A stretch of 64,000 nucleotides of DNA from JACVRW01 sp963814095 (GCA_963814095.1 CAWFBT010000005.1:228356-292355); one strand, 5' to 3'. Positions 32,096 through 42,217 are shown, numbered from the stretch's first letter. The notes: generated from the letters alone by a model not told the origin. Program-made: numbers and translations.

Positions 32096-34722
32096 GGGCC
32101 CTCGAGGCGGCGCAGCGCCTCGCGGTACTCGTCGAGCTTGCGGCGCTCCTCGTCGACGACGTTGGCGGGTGCCTTTGCCACGAAGTTCTCGTTGGCCAGC
32201 TTGTGCTGGGCGCGCTCGACCTCGCCGAGCAGGTGCTGGCGCCGCTTCTCGATGCGCGCGAGCGCCTCGTCGGCGTCGAAGGCCTCCGAGGGCAGCACCT
32301 GCACGCCGCCGCCCGGGATCGGGATCGTGGCGAGCACGTCGCCGTTCGAGGCATCCGCCTCGATCCATTCGAAGCGCCCGAGCCGCGCGATCTGGTCGCG
32401 CACGGCGTCGTAGCCCTCGGCCAGCAGGCGGCCGCGCACCGCCGTGCCCGCGCGCGCTCCGACCTCGTCGCGGTAGCGGCGCAGCGAGCCGACCGCCTCG
32501 ATGAGCCGCTCGACGTCGGCTTCGGCGCCGTCGTCGAAGCGCGCCGGGTCGGCCACGGGCCATTCGGCCACGGCGAGCAGCTCGCGCTGGCCGCCCGGCA
32601 TCAGCGACCAGATCTCCTCGGTCACGAAGGGCATGACCGGGTGGAGCAGCCGCAGCGTTCGCTCGAGCGCCCACAGGAGCACGGCGGACACCTCGGCGTT
32701 GTCCTCCTCGTATAGCCGCGGCTTGGCCAGCTCGAGGTACCAGTCGCAGAGCTCGGACCAGAACGCCGTGTAGAGGTCGAGCACGGCGTGCGAGAAACGG
32801 AAATCGTCGATCAGCTCCGTCACGCGCTTGGTGTGCCGCTCGAGCCGGGAGACGATCCAGCGGTCCTCCACCGTGGCGGCCGCGCGAGCGTCCGGCGCCA
32901 CGTCCGAGACGCGCAGCAGGATCAGCCGCGAGGCGTTCCAGAGCTTGTTGGCCAGATCGCGGCCCTGCTTGACGCGCTCCTCGTTGAAGCGCACGTCCTG
33001 CGAGGACGACATCGCGAGCAGCCCGAAGCGGAGCGCGTCGGCTCCGTAGGCCGGGAACTCGCCGCCCTCCTGATACACGGGCGGACGCGGGCCGCCGTGG
33101 ACCAGGTCGGAGGGGTCGATGCCCGTGCCGAGCGACTTCGACATCCGGCGCCCGTCCGGCGCCTGGATCACCGAGTGGATGTTCACGTCCGTGAACGGCA
33201 CCTGCTCGGTCAGCTCCTTGCCGAACATCACCATCCGCGCGACCCAGAGGAAGATGATGTCGCGAGCGGTGGAGTTGACGTCCGTCGGGTAGAAAGCGCG
33301 CAGCTCGGGCGTGGCATTCGGCCAGCCGAGCGTCGCAAACGGCCACAGCCCGGAGGAGAACCAGGTGTCGAGGACGTCGGGGTCGCGCTCCCAGCCCTCG
33401 CCGTCGGGCTCGGTCTCACCCACGTAGGTCTCGTCGCCGCGGTACCAGACCGGCAGCTGATGGCCCCACCAGAGCTGGCGCGAGATGCACCAGGGCCGGA
33501 TGTTCTCGAGCCAGTTCAGGTAGACGCCGGTCCACGGCTTCTCCGGATGGAAGCGAATAGTCCCGTCCCTGACCACGTCGATGGCGGGCCTCGCCAGCTG
33601 GTCCATGTTGCAGAACCACTGGAGCGAGATCAGCGGCTCGACGCGGCGCCCCGAGCGGTGCGAGTGCGGCACGTCGTGCACGTAGGGCTGGGAGCCCGAG
33701 ATGAGGCCCTCCTCGCGCAGGGCGGCAACCACCGCCATGCGTGCCTCGTCCGTCTCCATGCCCTGGAAGCGCTCGGGGGCGCTGTCGGTGAGGCGGCCGT
33801 CCTCGCCAATCACGACGATCTCGTCGAGCCGGTGCCTGCGGCCGATCTCGAAGTCGTTCGGATCGTGCCCGGGCGTGATCTTGAGCGCGCCCGTCCCGAA
33901 CTCCGGGTCCACGTACTCGTCGGCGATGATCGGCAGCCGGCGTCCGACGAGCGGAAGCACGGCGGCCTCGCCGATCAGGCGCGAGTAGCGCGCGTCCGAT
34001 GGGTTCACCGCGAGCGCGGTGTCGGCCAGCATGGTCTCCGGGCGGACCGTCGCGACCGTGACCGAGCCCGAGCCGGACTCGAGTGGGTAGTCGACCATGT
34101 AGAGCGTGTCCTCGACGCTCCGCTGCTCCACCTCGAGGTCCGAGATCGCCGTGCGCAGGCCCGGGTCCCAGTTGACCATGTAGTTGTCGCGGTAGACGAG
34201 CCCCTTCTCGTAGAGGTGCACGAACACTCGCGTGACCGCGCTGACGTAGTCGGGGTCCATCGTGAAGCGCTCGTCCTCGTAGTCGAGCGACGCGCCGAGC
34301 TCGCGGAACTGGCGCGAGATGTTGCCTCCGTACTCCTCGACCCACTCCCAGACGCGCTCGACGAACGCGTCGCGCCCGATGTCGTGGCGTGAGACGCCCT
34401 CGGATTCGAGCTGCTTCTCGACCACCCGCTGCGTGGCGATGCCCGCGTGGTCCTTTCCGTAGATCCACTTCGCCCGCTGGCCGCGCATGCGGGCCACGCG
34501 GATCTTCACGTCCTGGATCGACGCATTCAGCGCGTGGCCCATGTGGAGGTTGCCCGTCACGTTCGGCGGCGGGACCGCGATCGAGAAGTTCTCGCCCGGT
34601 GTGCCCTCGGGCTCGGGGTGGAAGATGCCCGCGTGGTCCCAGCGCGAGAACACGCGGGCCTCCACCTCGGCCGGTTCGTAGAGGGTGCGCTGCTCGAGTG
34701 CCTTGAGACGGTCGTGGGCCAT
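32092..34722 (-). CDS. valS: Valyl-tRNA synthetase
   Basis: An 876-residue class Ia synthetase. HIGH-type motif NLHMGHAL in PPPNVTGNLHMGHALNASIQD, editing domain (TVATVRPETMLADTALAV), WCISRQLWWGHQLPVWY, KMSKS-type loop RRMSKSLGTGIDPSDL, anticodon-binding domain, and a C-terminal coiled coil (ALARIEKRRQHLLGEVERAQHKL...DEERRKLDEYREALRRLE) typical of ValRS. It charges tRNA-Val in the cytoplasm. A TTGACA lies 14 bases before the ATG but too close to act as a standard -35. Confidence 0.96.
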   Translation of the reverse strand: MAHDRLKALEQRTLYEPAEVEARVFSRWDHAGIFHPEPEGTPGENFSIAVPPPNVTGNLHMGHALNASIQDVKIRVARMRGQRAKWIYGKDHAGIATQRVVEKQLESEGVSRHDIGRDAFVERVWEWVEEYGGNISRQFRELGASLDYEDERFTMDPDYVSAVTRVFVHLYEKGLVYRDNYMVNWDPGLRTAISDLEVEQRSVEDTLYMVDYPLESGSGSVTVATVRPETMLADTALAVNPSDARYSRLIGEAAVLPLVGRRLPIIADEYVDPEFGTGALKITPGHDPNDFEIGRRHRLDEIVVIGEDGRLTDSAPERFQGMETDEARMAVVAALREEGLISGSQPYVHDVPHSHRSGRRVEPLISLQWFCNMDQLARPAIDVVRDGTIRFHPEKPWTGVYLNWLENIRPWCISRQLWWGHQLPVWYRGDETYVGETEPDGEGWERDPDVLDTWFSSGLWPFATLGWPNATPELRAFYPTDVNSTARDIIFLWVARMVMFGKELTEQVPFTDVNIHSVIQAPDGRRMSKSLGTGIDPSDLVHGGPRPPVYQEGGEFPAYGADALRFGLLAMSSSQDVRFNEERVKQGRDLANKLWNASRLILLRVSDVAPDARAAATVEDRWIVSRLERHTKRVTELIDDFRFSHAVLDLYTAFWSELCDWYLELAKPRLYEEDNAEVSAVLLWALERTLRLLHPVMPFVTEEIWSLMPGGQRELLAVAEWPVADPARFDDGAEADVERLIEAVGSLRRYRDEVGARAGTAVRGRLLAEGYDAVRDQIARLGRFEWIEADASNGDVLATIPIPGGGVQVLPSEAFDADEALARIEKRRQHLLGEVERAQHKLANENFVAKAPANVVDEERRKLDEYREALRRLEGP

Positions 34723-34742
34723 CGAGCCGCAAGTTTGTCAAC

Positions 34743-36275
34743 TCATGGCCTGCCCTCCGCTGTCTCGGCCTTCAGCGACGAGCGTCCCTTCTTCGGACGC
34801 CGGTAGCCGGCGGCCGCCTGCACGCTCGACGGGCGCCACTGCGCCCCTCCTCGCAGGGTGGGCACTCCCTCCTCGTTGAGGGTGTCGGCGATCGCCTGCA
34901 GCGTCATGCCCTCCTCGCGCATCGCCGAGATCCGTAGCTTGAGGTGCGGCACGTCCTCCACAGCCGGCCTGCCGGTCTTACCGCGGCGGGCGCGCGCGGC
35001 GGCGAGGCCCTTGCGGGTCTGCTCGCCGATCCGCCGTCCCTCCCACTCGCCCACCGACTTCAGCGTGCGGGCGGTGATCTGTCCGGACGGCGACCCGGTG
35101 TCGAGCCGCACGTCAATCGCCACCAGGCGATAGTCGCGCTCGACCAGCCACTCCACGATCTGGCCGAGGTCCGCGGCCGAGCGGCTCAGCCGCTCGAGCT
35201 CCGACACCATCAGGCAATCCGCCTCACCGTCGGCAAGCCGATCGAGGGCGTACTGGAAGCCGGGCCGCTCGAGTCCCTTCGGGTGGCCGTTCTCGACGTC
35301 CCGGACGACGTGCAGGAGCTCCCAGCCACGCTTGCGGCAGAGCTCCTCGATCGCCGACGCCTGGCTGTCGAGCGAATCCCGGTCGCGGTCGGCCTTGGGG
35401 ATGCTCACGTATCCGACCACGCGTGTCTGCCTCCTCGGACGCACAGCCGTAACCGCGCCCTGCTCCGGCGGCTGTACGGCGACGACCGTCTGTGCCGATG
35501 CCGCCATCTGCGGAACCGGAACCGGAGCCGAAACCGGAACCGGAGCCGGTTGCCTGCGGGCTCGCACGACGAGGCCGCCCAGCAACGCTCCCAGCAGCAG
35601 CGCGAATGTCGTCATCGCCACTCCCAGCGGCACTGCAATCGCAGCGCTGTCCTCGTCCACTTCCGCGAGCGGAAGCGCCGTGGCGCCCGTGGCCGCCCGC
35701 GCGAGCGAGGTCCGCGTGGCGGGCTCGCGGTTGCCGGTGTTGACACGCCGTGTTTCCCTGAGGCGCGTCACGGCCGCCGCGGTACGCGGCCCATAGCGGC
35801 CGTCGATCGGCCCGGGCCGCAGCCCTGCGTTCCGCAGCCGCAGCTGCAGGGCACGCACTCGCGGCGAGCCGTTCGGGGTCGCAAACCCCGCTCCGCGACC
35901 CAGCGGCCGCTCCAGGGCCCGTCCGAGCACGCGCCAGGTCGCCGCTCCGGCGACGCCGTCGGGCGCAAGCCCGCGGGCCGTCTGAAAGCGACGCACCGCC
36001 GACTCGGTCCGTTGGCCGAACAGGCCGTCCACGGGCCCGGGCGCCCAGCCGAGTCGTCGCAGCGAGCGCTGCAGCGTCTTCACGCGCCGCGCCTCGCGGC
36101 TGGCTCCGAAGCCGGAGCCAAGGTCGAGAGGGGCGGCATCGGCCATCTTGGCCGGCAGCGCGCCTTGAGGTGCGCCGCTCGCGACGCAGGTGCCTGCGCA
36201 CGCAAGCAGGACCACAGCGGCAACCATTGCCCCCAGTCCCGCCCGCATGCCGGGCATCCAAAGTATCCGTTCCAT
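34743..36275 (-). CDS. Membrane-anchored peptidoglycan-binding / serine-recombinase-like fusion lacking the catalytic serine
   Basis: A 510-residue protein with an AGGAG ribosome site. Residues 10-35 are a signal-type hydrophobic segment. Two peptidoglycan-binding domains follow (about 64-118, LGWAPGPVDGLFGQRTESAVRRFQ; about 137-175, AGLRPGPIDGRYGPRTAAAVTRL). A membrane helix lies at 213-238, then basic residues and a Pro-rich linker. Residues 285-430 are a resolvase-type domain (DSLDSQASAIEELCRKRGW, SELERLSRS, TPSGQ-like SPSGQITARTL), and 432-490 a recombinase DNA-binding tail (GRPAVEDVPHLKLRISAMRE, GMTLQAIADTLNEEGVPTLRGG). Where active resolvases read Y-x-R-V-S, this reads Y289-V-S291-I-P293, so both the catalytic Ser and its Arg are lost. 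Likely a wall-sensing DNA-binding protein; inference. Confidence 0.8.
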   Translation of the reverse strand: MERILWMPGMRAGLGAMVAAVVLLACAGTCVASGAPQGALPAKMADAAPLDLGSGFGASREARRVKTLQRSLRRLGWAPGPVDGLFGQRTESAVRRFQTARGLAPDGVAGAATWRVLGRALERPLGRGAGFATPNGSPRVRALQLRLRNAGLRPGPIDGRYGPRTAAAVTRLRETRRVNTGNREPATRTSLARAATGATALPLAEVDEDSAAIAVPLGVAMTTFALLLGALLGGLVVRARRQPAPVPVSAPVPVPQMAASAQTVVAVQPPEQGAVTAVRPRRQTRVVGYVSIPKADRDRDSLDSQASAIEELCRKRGWELLHVVRDVENGHPKGLERPGFQYALDRLADGEADCLMVSELERLSRSAADLGQIVEWLVERDYRLVAIDVRLDTGSPSGQITARTLKSVGEWEGRRIGEQTRKGLAAARARRGKTGRPAVEDVPHLKLRISAMREEGMTLQAIADTLNEEGVPTLRGGAQWRPSSVQAAAGYRRPKKGRSSLKAETAEGRP

Positions 36276-37189
36276 CGTCGTCTCCTAAATCGAGCGTTGG
36301 CCGGGGCGCGTCTTGCGCCCAGGCGAGGTCCTGGCTAAAGCCCGGTCGGGCTAGCCAGGCCGCTCGATGACGGCCAGGAAGGCCTGCTGGCGCCAGCCGC
36401 TGGAAGGCAGGCGCAGGCGCGTGGAATGGCGCAGGCCGAAGGCCGCGAGTGAGACGAGAAGAGCGAAGAGGGTGGCCGCGGCGACGCCGCTCCCGGCGCC
36501 CGCGGCAGCCGAGGCGCCGGACGGGGCAGGCAGCGTCTGCGGCTGGGTCTGCGACGGCGCGCTGCCGGCAGGATCGTTCGGCTGGGACGCGGAGACGTCC
36601 GCGCCGGCCGCGTGCAGGCCAGCTTGGAAGGCCAGGGCGTTGGAGAACGCGCCGTGTCCGCCGTGGTTCGGGACGGGCCAGCCGGCCTGAGGGGCACCCG
36701 GGACTTGATGGGTGCCGGTCTGCGGAGGATCGGCCAAGGTCCGCTGGGCGGCCGGGAGGTCGACCGCGACCGGCGTCGGCTGCGGTGTGACCGGCACGCC
36801 GGAGAAGGGGCTCGGCGGGGCCGGCGTGATCGCCGGGGCGGGCGACTGCCTGGACGGGGTCGACGGTGCCGGCCCCGGCGCGCCGGAATCCTGTGGCTGC
36901 GCCCGCGGCGGCAGGATGTCCGTCACCGCGGGCGGCAGCACTGAGACGACGTCGCGGACGACTGGGTCGAGCGGCGCCGTCAGCTCATCGATGACCGGAG
37001 CCAGGGGGGCGGTCAGGTCATCGACGATTGGAGCCAGGGGGGCAACGACATTGCCGAGCACCGGGGCGAGCGGCTCGGTCAGGTTCTCGATCACCGGGGT
37101 GAGCGGGCCGGTGAGATCGTTGACCACGGGAACCAGCGGGGCCACGATGTTGCCGAGCACCGGAGCGAGCGGCGCGGTGAGATCTTCGA

Positions 37190-37810
37190 TGACCGGGGTG
37201 AGCGGGTCGGTCACGGTCTCGAGCACCGGCGTCAGCGGATCCGTCACGGTCTCAAGCACCGGCGTCAACGGATCCGTAACCGTCCCGAGCACCGGCGTCA
37301 GCGAATCCGTCACCGTCTCGAGCACCGGCGTCAGCGAATCCGTCACGGTCTCAAGCACCGGCGTCAACGGATCCGTAACCGTCTCGAGCACCGGCGTCAG
37401 CGAATCCGTCACGGTCTCGAGCACCGGCGTCACCGTCTCAAGCACCGGCGTCAGCGAATCCGTCACGGTCTCAAGCACCGGCGTCACCGTCTCAAGCACC
37501 GGCGTCAGCGAATCCGTCACCGTCTCGAGCACCGGCGTCAACGGATCCGTAACCGTCCCGAGCACCGGCGTCAGCGAATCCGTCACGGTCTCGAGCACCG
37601 GCGTCACCGTCTCAAGCACCGGCGTCAACGGATCCGTAACCGTCCCGAGCACCGGCGTCAGCGGATCCGTAACCGTCTCAAGCACCGGCGTCAACGGATC
37701 CGTAACCGTCCCGAGCACCGGCGTCAGCGAATCCGTCACGGTCTCGAGCACCGGCGTCACCGTCTCAAGCACCGGCGTCAACGGATCCGTAACCGTCCCG
37801 AGCACCGGAC
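37190..37810 (-). repeat. 33-base tandem repeats encoding TD[PS]LTPVLETV
   Basis: About sixteen near-identical 33-base units (11 codons) interspersed with four shortened 21-base units (TPVLETV). All length differences are multiples of three, so the frame is preserved. More diverged copies continue to about 36980. The array is prone to slippage and to assembly collapse. Confidence 0.9.
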
Positions 37811-38275
37811 CGAGTGGCTCGGTCAGATCCTGGACGACCGGGCCGAGCGGCTCGGTCAGATCCTCGACCACCGGGCCGAGCGGCTCCGTCACACCACCGA
37901 CGACCGGCGCGAGCTGCTCGGTCACGTCCTCGACCACCGGGCCGACGGCTCCGTCAGATCCTCGACCACCGGGCCGAGCGGCTCCGTCACACCACCGACG
38001 ACCGGCGCGAGCTGCTCGGTCACGTCCTCGACCACCGGGCCGAGCGGCTCCGTCACACCACCGACGACCGGCGCGAGCTGCTCGGTCGCGTCCTCGACCA
38101 CCGGGGCCAACGGCTCCGTCAGATCCTCGACCACCGGGCCGAGCGGCTCCGTCACACCACCGACGACCGGCGCGAGCTGCTCGGTCGCGTCCTCGACCAC
38201 CGGGCCGAGCGGCTCCGTCACAACACCGACGACCGGCGCGAGCTGCTCGGTCGCGTCCTCGACCACCGGGATGAG
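37811..38275 (-). repeat. 66-base tandem repeats encoding VVEDxTEQLAPVVGGVTEPLGP
   Basis: Roughly seven copies, built from two related 33-base halves, directly adjoining the 33-base array. One copy, at about 37941-37950, carries the single-base deletion that breaks the frame. Confidence 0.85.
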
Positions 38276-39328
38276 CGAACCGACGAGGCCGCCGGATGCG
38301 GCGGGCGGGTCGGTCGGGTCGTCGGGGGTCTCGATGATTGCGGGCAGCGGACCGGTGACCGCTTCGACGACCGGCGCCGCCGGCGTGGGAGCCGGCGCTG
38401 CCGGGGGCGGCTGCTCGGTCAGGCTGTCGACGACCGGGGCGACCGGGGCGGTCGCCTCCTCGACGACCGGCGTGACCTGGTCGAGCACCTGGGTCACCGG
38501 GGCGATGGGTGCGGCGGGGGCGGCGGACTCGACCGGGGCGGCCGGGGCGGTCGCCTGCTCGACGACGGGCGTGACCTGGTCGAGCACCTGGGTCACCGGG
38601 GCGGTGGGTGCGGCGGGGGCCGGGGCGGCCTCGGGAGCGGCGGCCGGCGAGCGGCCGGAGCGGCCGGGCGCGGCCGGGAGCGGCCGGAGCGGCCGGAGCG
38701 GCGGGAGCGGCGCGGCGGGAGCGGGCGCGGCCGGCTCGACGGGCGCGGCGGGAGCGACCGGTGCGGCGGGCTCGACTGGGGCGGGGGCGGCCTCGGGAGC
38801 GGGCGGAGCGGCGGGAGCGGCGGGAGCGGCGGGAGCGGGCGGGGCGGCCGGCGCGGCGGGTGCGGCCGGCGGCGGGGGTGGGGTCACGGTCTCCACGGCC
38901 TCGGTCACCGGAGCGGCGACATCGGCGACCTGCTCGACCACGGGAGCCGCCGGCGGAGCCACCTGCTGCACGAGGCCCGTTACGGTCGACGCTCCCGGCA
39001 GCTGAGCAGCTGCCGAGCCTGGCACGAGGAGCATCGCGATCAGCGCCACCAGCACCGCGGCGAGGCGCGCGCCGGCGTGCCGGAGGCGGCGTCTCCCTGT
39101 CGAACTGGATGATGTGTTGGCGGAAATCGGTGTCACTTCGCACAACTAGCGGCGTCGAAAGCTGCTTCAAGCCTTCCCGACCCCGGAGCAACGCGCACGC
39201 GATTTACGCTTCGTACGCAAAACGGCCTCAGAGCCTTTTCCCGCTATTTGCGAACTTTTGGATCCGGACAGTCTGCTGCGAGCTCGCAACGACCGAACCG
39301 CGGATCCGACAAACAAGTGGACTGCTGT

Positions 39329-39344
39329 ATAACCTAGAGGTTAT
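39329..39344. promoter_or_regulatory. Operator palindrome overlapping the XRE start codon
   Basis: ATAACCT-AG-AGGTTAT is a perfect inverted repeat that includes the first two bases of the ATG at 39343. TATAAC (39328-39333) sits 9 bases before the ATG as a -10 element, and there is no ribosome site, so the transcript is probably leaderless and autoregulated. The remaining gap 39137-39328 shows no gene. Confidence 0.7.
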
Positions 39345-39681
39345 GAGCACCGCCGCAGATCTCGTTCGCGCGACCCGGCTTCAGGCTGGCATGACACAGG
39401 CCGAGCTCGGCCGCCGGCTCGGTATGAGCCAGGCCGCCGTCGCGCGCATGGAACGCCCCGGCGCGAACCCGACAGTCGCGACGCTAGAGCGGCTGATGCA
39501 CGCCACCGGACACCGGCTCGAACTGGCCGCCAGCGACAACGGCTCCTCGGTCGACGAGACCCTCGTCGCGGCCAACCTGAAGCTCGCCCCCGCCGAGCGG
39601 CTCAAGCGCTTCAGCGACTGGCACCACAGGGTCGGCGAGCTCGCGCGCGCGGCTCGAGCCGACGGTGCCGGCGCCGGCTGA
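39343..39681 (+). CDS. XRE-family helix-turn-helix protein (probable antitoxin)
   Basis: A 112-residue protein. The HTH domain is LVRATRLQAGMTQAELGRRLGMSQAAVARMERPGANPTVATLERLMHATGHRLEL, a lambda-repressor-like fold, followed by a C-terminal part (LAPAERLKRFSDWHHRVGELARAARAD) that may contact the partner. It overlaps the nucleotidyltransferase-like gene by 17 bases. The order small HTH regulator then nucleotidyltransferase, with an autoregulatory palindrome, is the layout of a toxin-antitoxin pair. Confidence 0.8.
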   Translation: MSTAADLVRATRLQAGMTQAELGRRLGMSQAAVARMERPGANPTVATLERLMHATGHRLELAASDNGSSVDETLVAANLKLAPAERLKRFSDWHHRVGELARAARADGAGAG

Positions 39682-40180
39682 GCTCGACCCCGGGCGGCTG
39701 CTCGGGCTGCTTACCGCGCGCGGCGTCGACTACGTGCTCATCGGCGGGCTGGCCGCCGTGCTGCACGGGTCGGCGACGCTCACCCAGGACGTGGACATCT
39801 GCTTCGCCCGTGACGAGGGCAATCTGGAGGCCCTCGCCAAGGCGCTCGGCGAGCTCGGCGCGCGCCTGCGCGGGGTCGGCGAGTCGGTCCCTTTCGTGGC
39901 CGACCGGCGCACACTCGAGCAGTCTGAGCTGCTCACGCTCGACACGTCGGCGGGCCCGCTCGACCTGGTTGCGCTTCCCCCGGGAGCGCCGGCCTACGAT
40001 GTTCTCCGCCGCCGCGCGCAGCGGCTCGATCTCGGCGCGTTCGCGGTCAGCGTCGCCTCGGTCGAGGACCTGATCGCCATGAAGCGGACGGCGGGCCGCC
40101 CGAAGGACCTCGTCGCGATCGACGAGCTCGAGGCGATCCTGCGGCTCAGGGGTTCGAGAGCCGGGCGACGAAGTCGGTGA
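39665..40180 (+). CDS. Nucleotidyltransferase-fold protein (probable toxin)
   Basis: A 171-residue protein starting at GTG 39665. The nucleotidyltransferase core is GVDYVLIGGLAAVLHGSATLTQDVDICFARDEGNLEAL, with GG and the DxD-type pair in QDVDI. Then LLTLDTSAGPLDLVALPPGA and VASVEDLIAMKRTAGRPKDLVAIDELEAI follow, a layout shared with AbiEii-like and DUF6036-like proteins. Related toxins transfer nucleotides to RNA or protein targets. Target unknown here. It overlaps the convergent MBL gene by 35 bases. Confidence 0.7.
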   Translation: MPAPAELDPGRLLGLLTARGVDYVLIGGLAAVLHGSATLTQDVDICFARDEGNLEALAKALGELGARLRGVGESVPFVADRRTLEQSELLTLDTSAGPLDLVALPPGAPAYDVLRRRAQRLDLGAFAVSVASVEDLIAMKRTAGRPKDLVAIDELEAILRLRGSRAGRRSR

Positions 40181-40817
40181 ACTTGCGCGTGTCTCGCAGC
40201 GGGCGTCCGTGGCCGAACAGCATGAGCTTCGGCTCGAGGGCGGCGAGCCGGCGTGCGGAGCTGCGGTTCTGCTCGGCATCGAACGCGACGAACAGCGGCG
40301 GCTCGTGCAGGCCGGGCATGCCCGTGACGACGTTGATGTTGTTGATCACGTCGCCGAGGATCAGCACGCCGTCCCGATCGCGCCAGAACGCGATATGTCC
40401 GGGCGAGTGGCCCGGTACGTCCAGGACCTTGAAGCCGGCGATCTCGTCGCCCTCGTGCAGCACCCGGTCGACATTGCGCCCGGGCCCTACGAAGTACTTC
40501 ATGCCGACCTTGGTAAACGGATGGTCCGACTGGATCTCGTGGAGCCTGGCCGGGTCCTCCGCGTAGGGCACGTCCTTTCCCCCCACCCAGAAGGGGATGC
40601 CGAGCTTGCCGCAGACCTCGTCCGACGATCCCTGGTGGTCGGGGTGCGCGTGCGTGAGCGCGTGGGCCGTGACCGTGTGCCCCTTCAGCTGCCGGAATAT
40701 GCGCCTGGCAGCGTGCCTCGAGCCGGCGTCGATCAGCACGTCCTCGGCCAGATAGACGTTGATCGCGTCCGGCGGAAAGCCGCGCAGCTGCCAGACGCCG
40801 TCGGCGACCTGCTTCAT
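40146..40817 (-). CDS. Metallo-beta-lactamase-fold hydrolase
   Basis: A 223-residue MBL-fold protein: LTHAHPDHQGSSDEVCGKLG (HxHxDH), VPGHSPGHIAFWRDRDGVLILGDVINN (third His and bridging Asp) and the C-terminal LMLFGHGRPLRDTRKFTDFV. Two metal ions and a hydrolytic role such as glyoxalase II-like or lactonase-like are expected; the substrate is unknown. It lies 13 bases downstream of clpX on the same strand. Confidence 0.85.
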   Translation of the reverse strand: MKQVADGVWQLRGFPPDAINVYLAEDVLIDAGSRHAARRIFRQLKGHTVTAHALTHAHPDHQGSSDEVCGKLGIPFWVGGKDVPYAEDPARLHEIQSDHPFTKVGMKYFVGPGRNVDRVLHEGDEIAGFKVLDVPGHSPGHIAFWRDRDGVLILGDVINNINVVTGMPGLHEPPLFVAFDAEQNRSSARRLAALEPKLMLFGHGRPLRDTRKFTDFVARLSNP

Positions 40818-40830
40818 ATGGGTGCGCTGC

Positions 40831-42117
<1,287 letters not shown>

Positions 42118-42217
42118 AGGTCTCTCCTCAGTCGGCGAGGGTATCAGTGGTGCTTCGCCCAGGTAGATACTCGACGCATGTCCGGCTCCCTGCAAGTGAG
42201 AACCGGCTTTCGTCTAG

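Larger units (their letters stand above)
36351..39136 (-). pseudogene. Giant Pro/Val/Thr repeat surface protein with a one-base deletion in the repeats
   Basis: From GTG 39136 (TTG 39145 is an alternative) the frame has a signal peptide (LAAVLVALIAMLLVPGSAAA), an Ala/Pro-rich stalk, and VVEDATEQLAPVVGGVTEPLGP repeats. At about 37945 one copy lacks one base relative to its neighbours (CCGACGGC for CCGAGCGGC) and hits a stop at 37922. The next frame carries on the same repeats, then about sixteen 11-residue TD[PS]LTPVLETV units, a Pro-rich tail, a membrane helix (GVAAATLFALLVSLAAFGL) and the ending LRLPSSGWRQQAFLAVIERPG. Intact it would be about 930 residues and span the wall. The repeats resemble amphipathic helices with period 11. 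Function unknown; adhesion or wall-scaffold is a guess. Confidence 0.7.

Noticed and set aside
32788..34392. Long plus-strand frame opposite valS
   Set aside because: valS is unmistakable on the minus strand.
34700..34722. TTGACA just upstream of valS as a -35 element
   Set aside because: A matching -10 would fall inside the coding sequence.
34743..36275. An active site-specific recombinase marking a mobile element
   Set aside because: The catalytic Ser and Arg are missing, the protein has wall-binding domains and a membrane helix, and no att-like direct repeats were seen around it.
37190..37810. Direct repeats of about 33 bases that could look like a CRISPR array
   Set aside because: Repeats are contiguous with no unique spacers, stay in frame within a protein and encode a regular 11-residue unit.
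36712..38274. Long plus-strand reading frame rich in Ser/Thr/Val across the repeat region
   Set aside because: It is the mirror of the repeat protein in a GC-rich repeat array; it lacks a signal, domains and a ribosome site.
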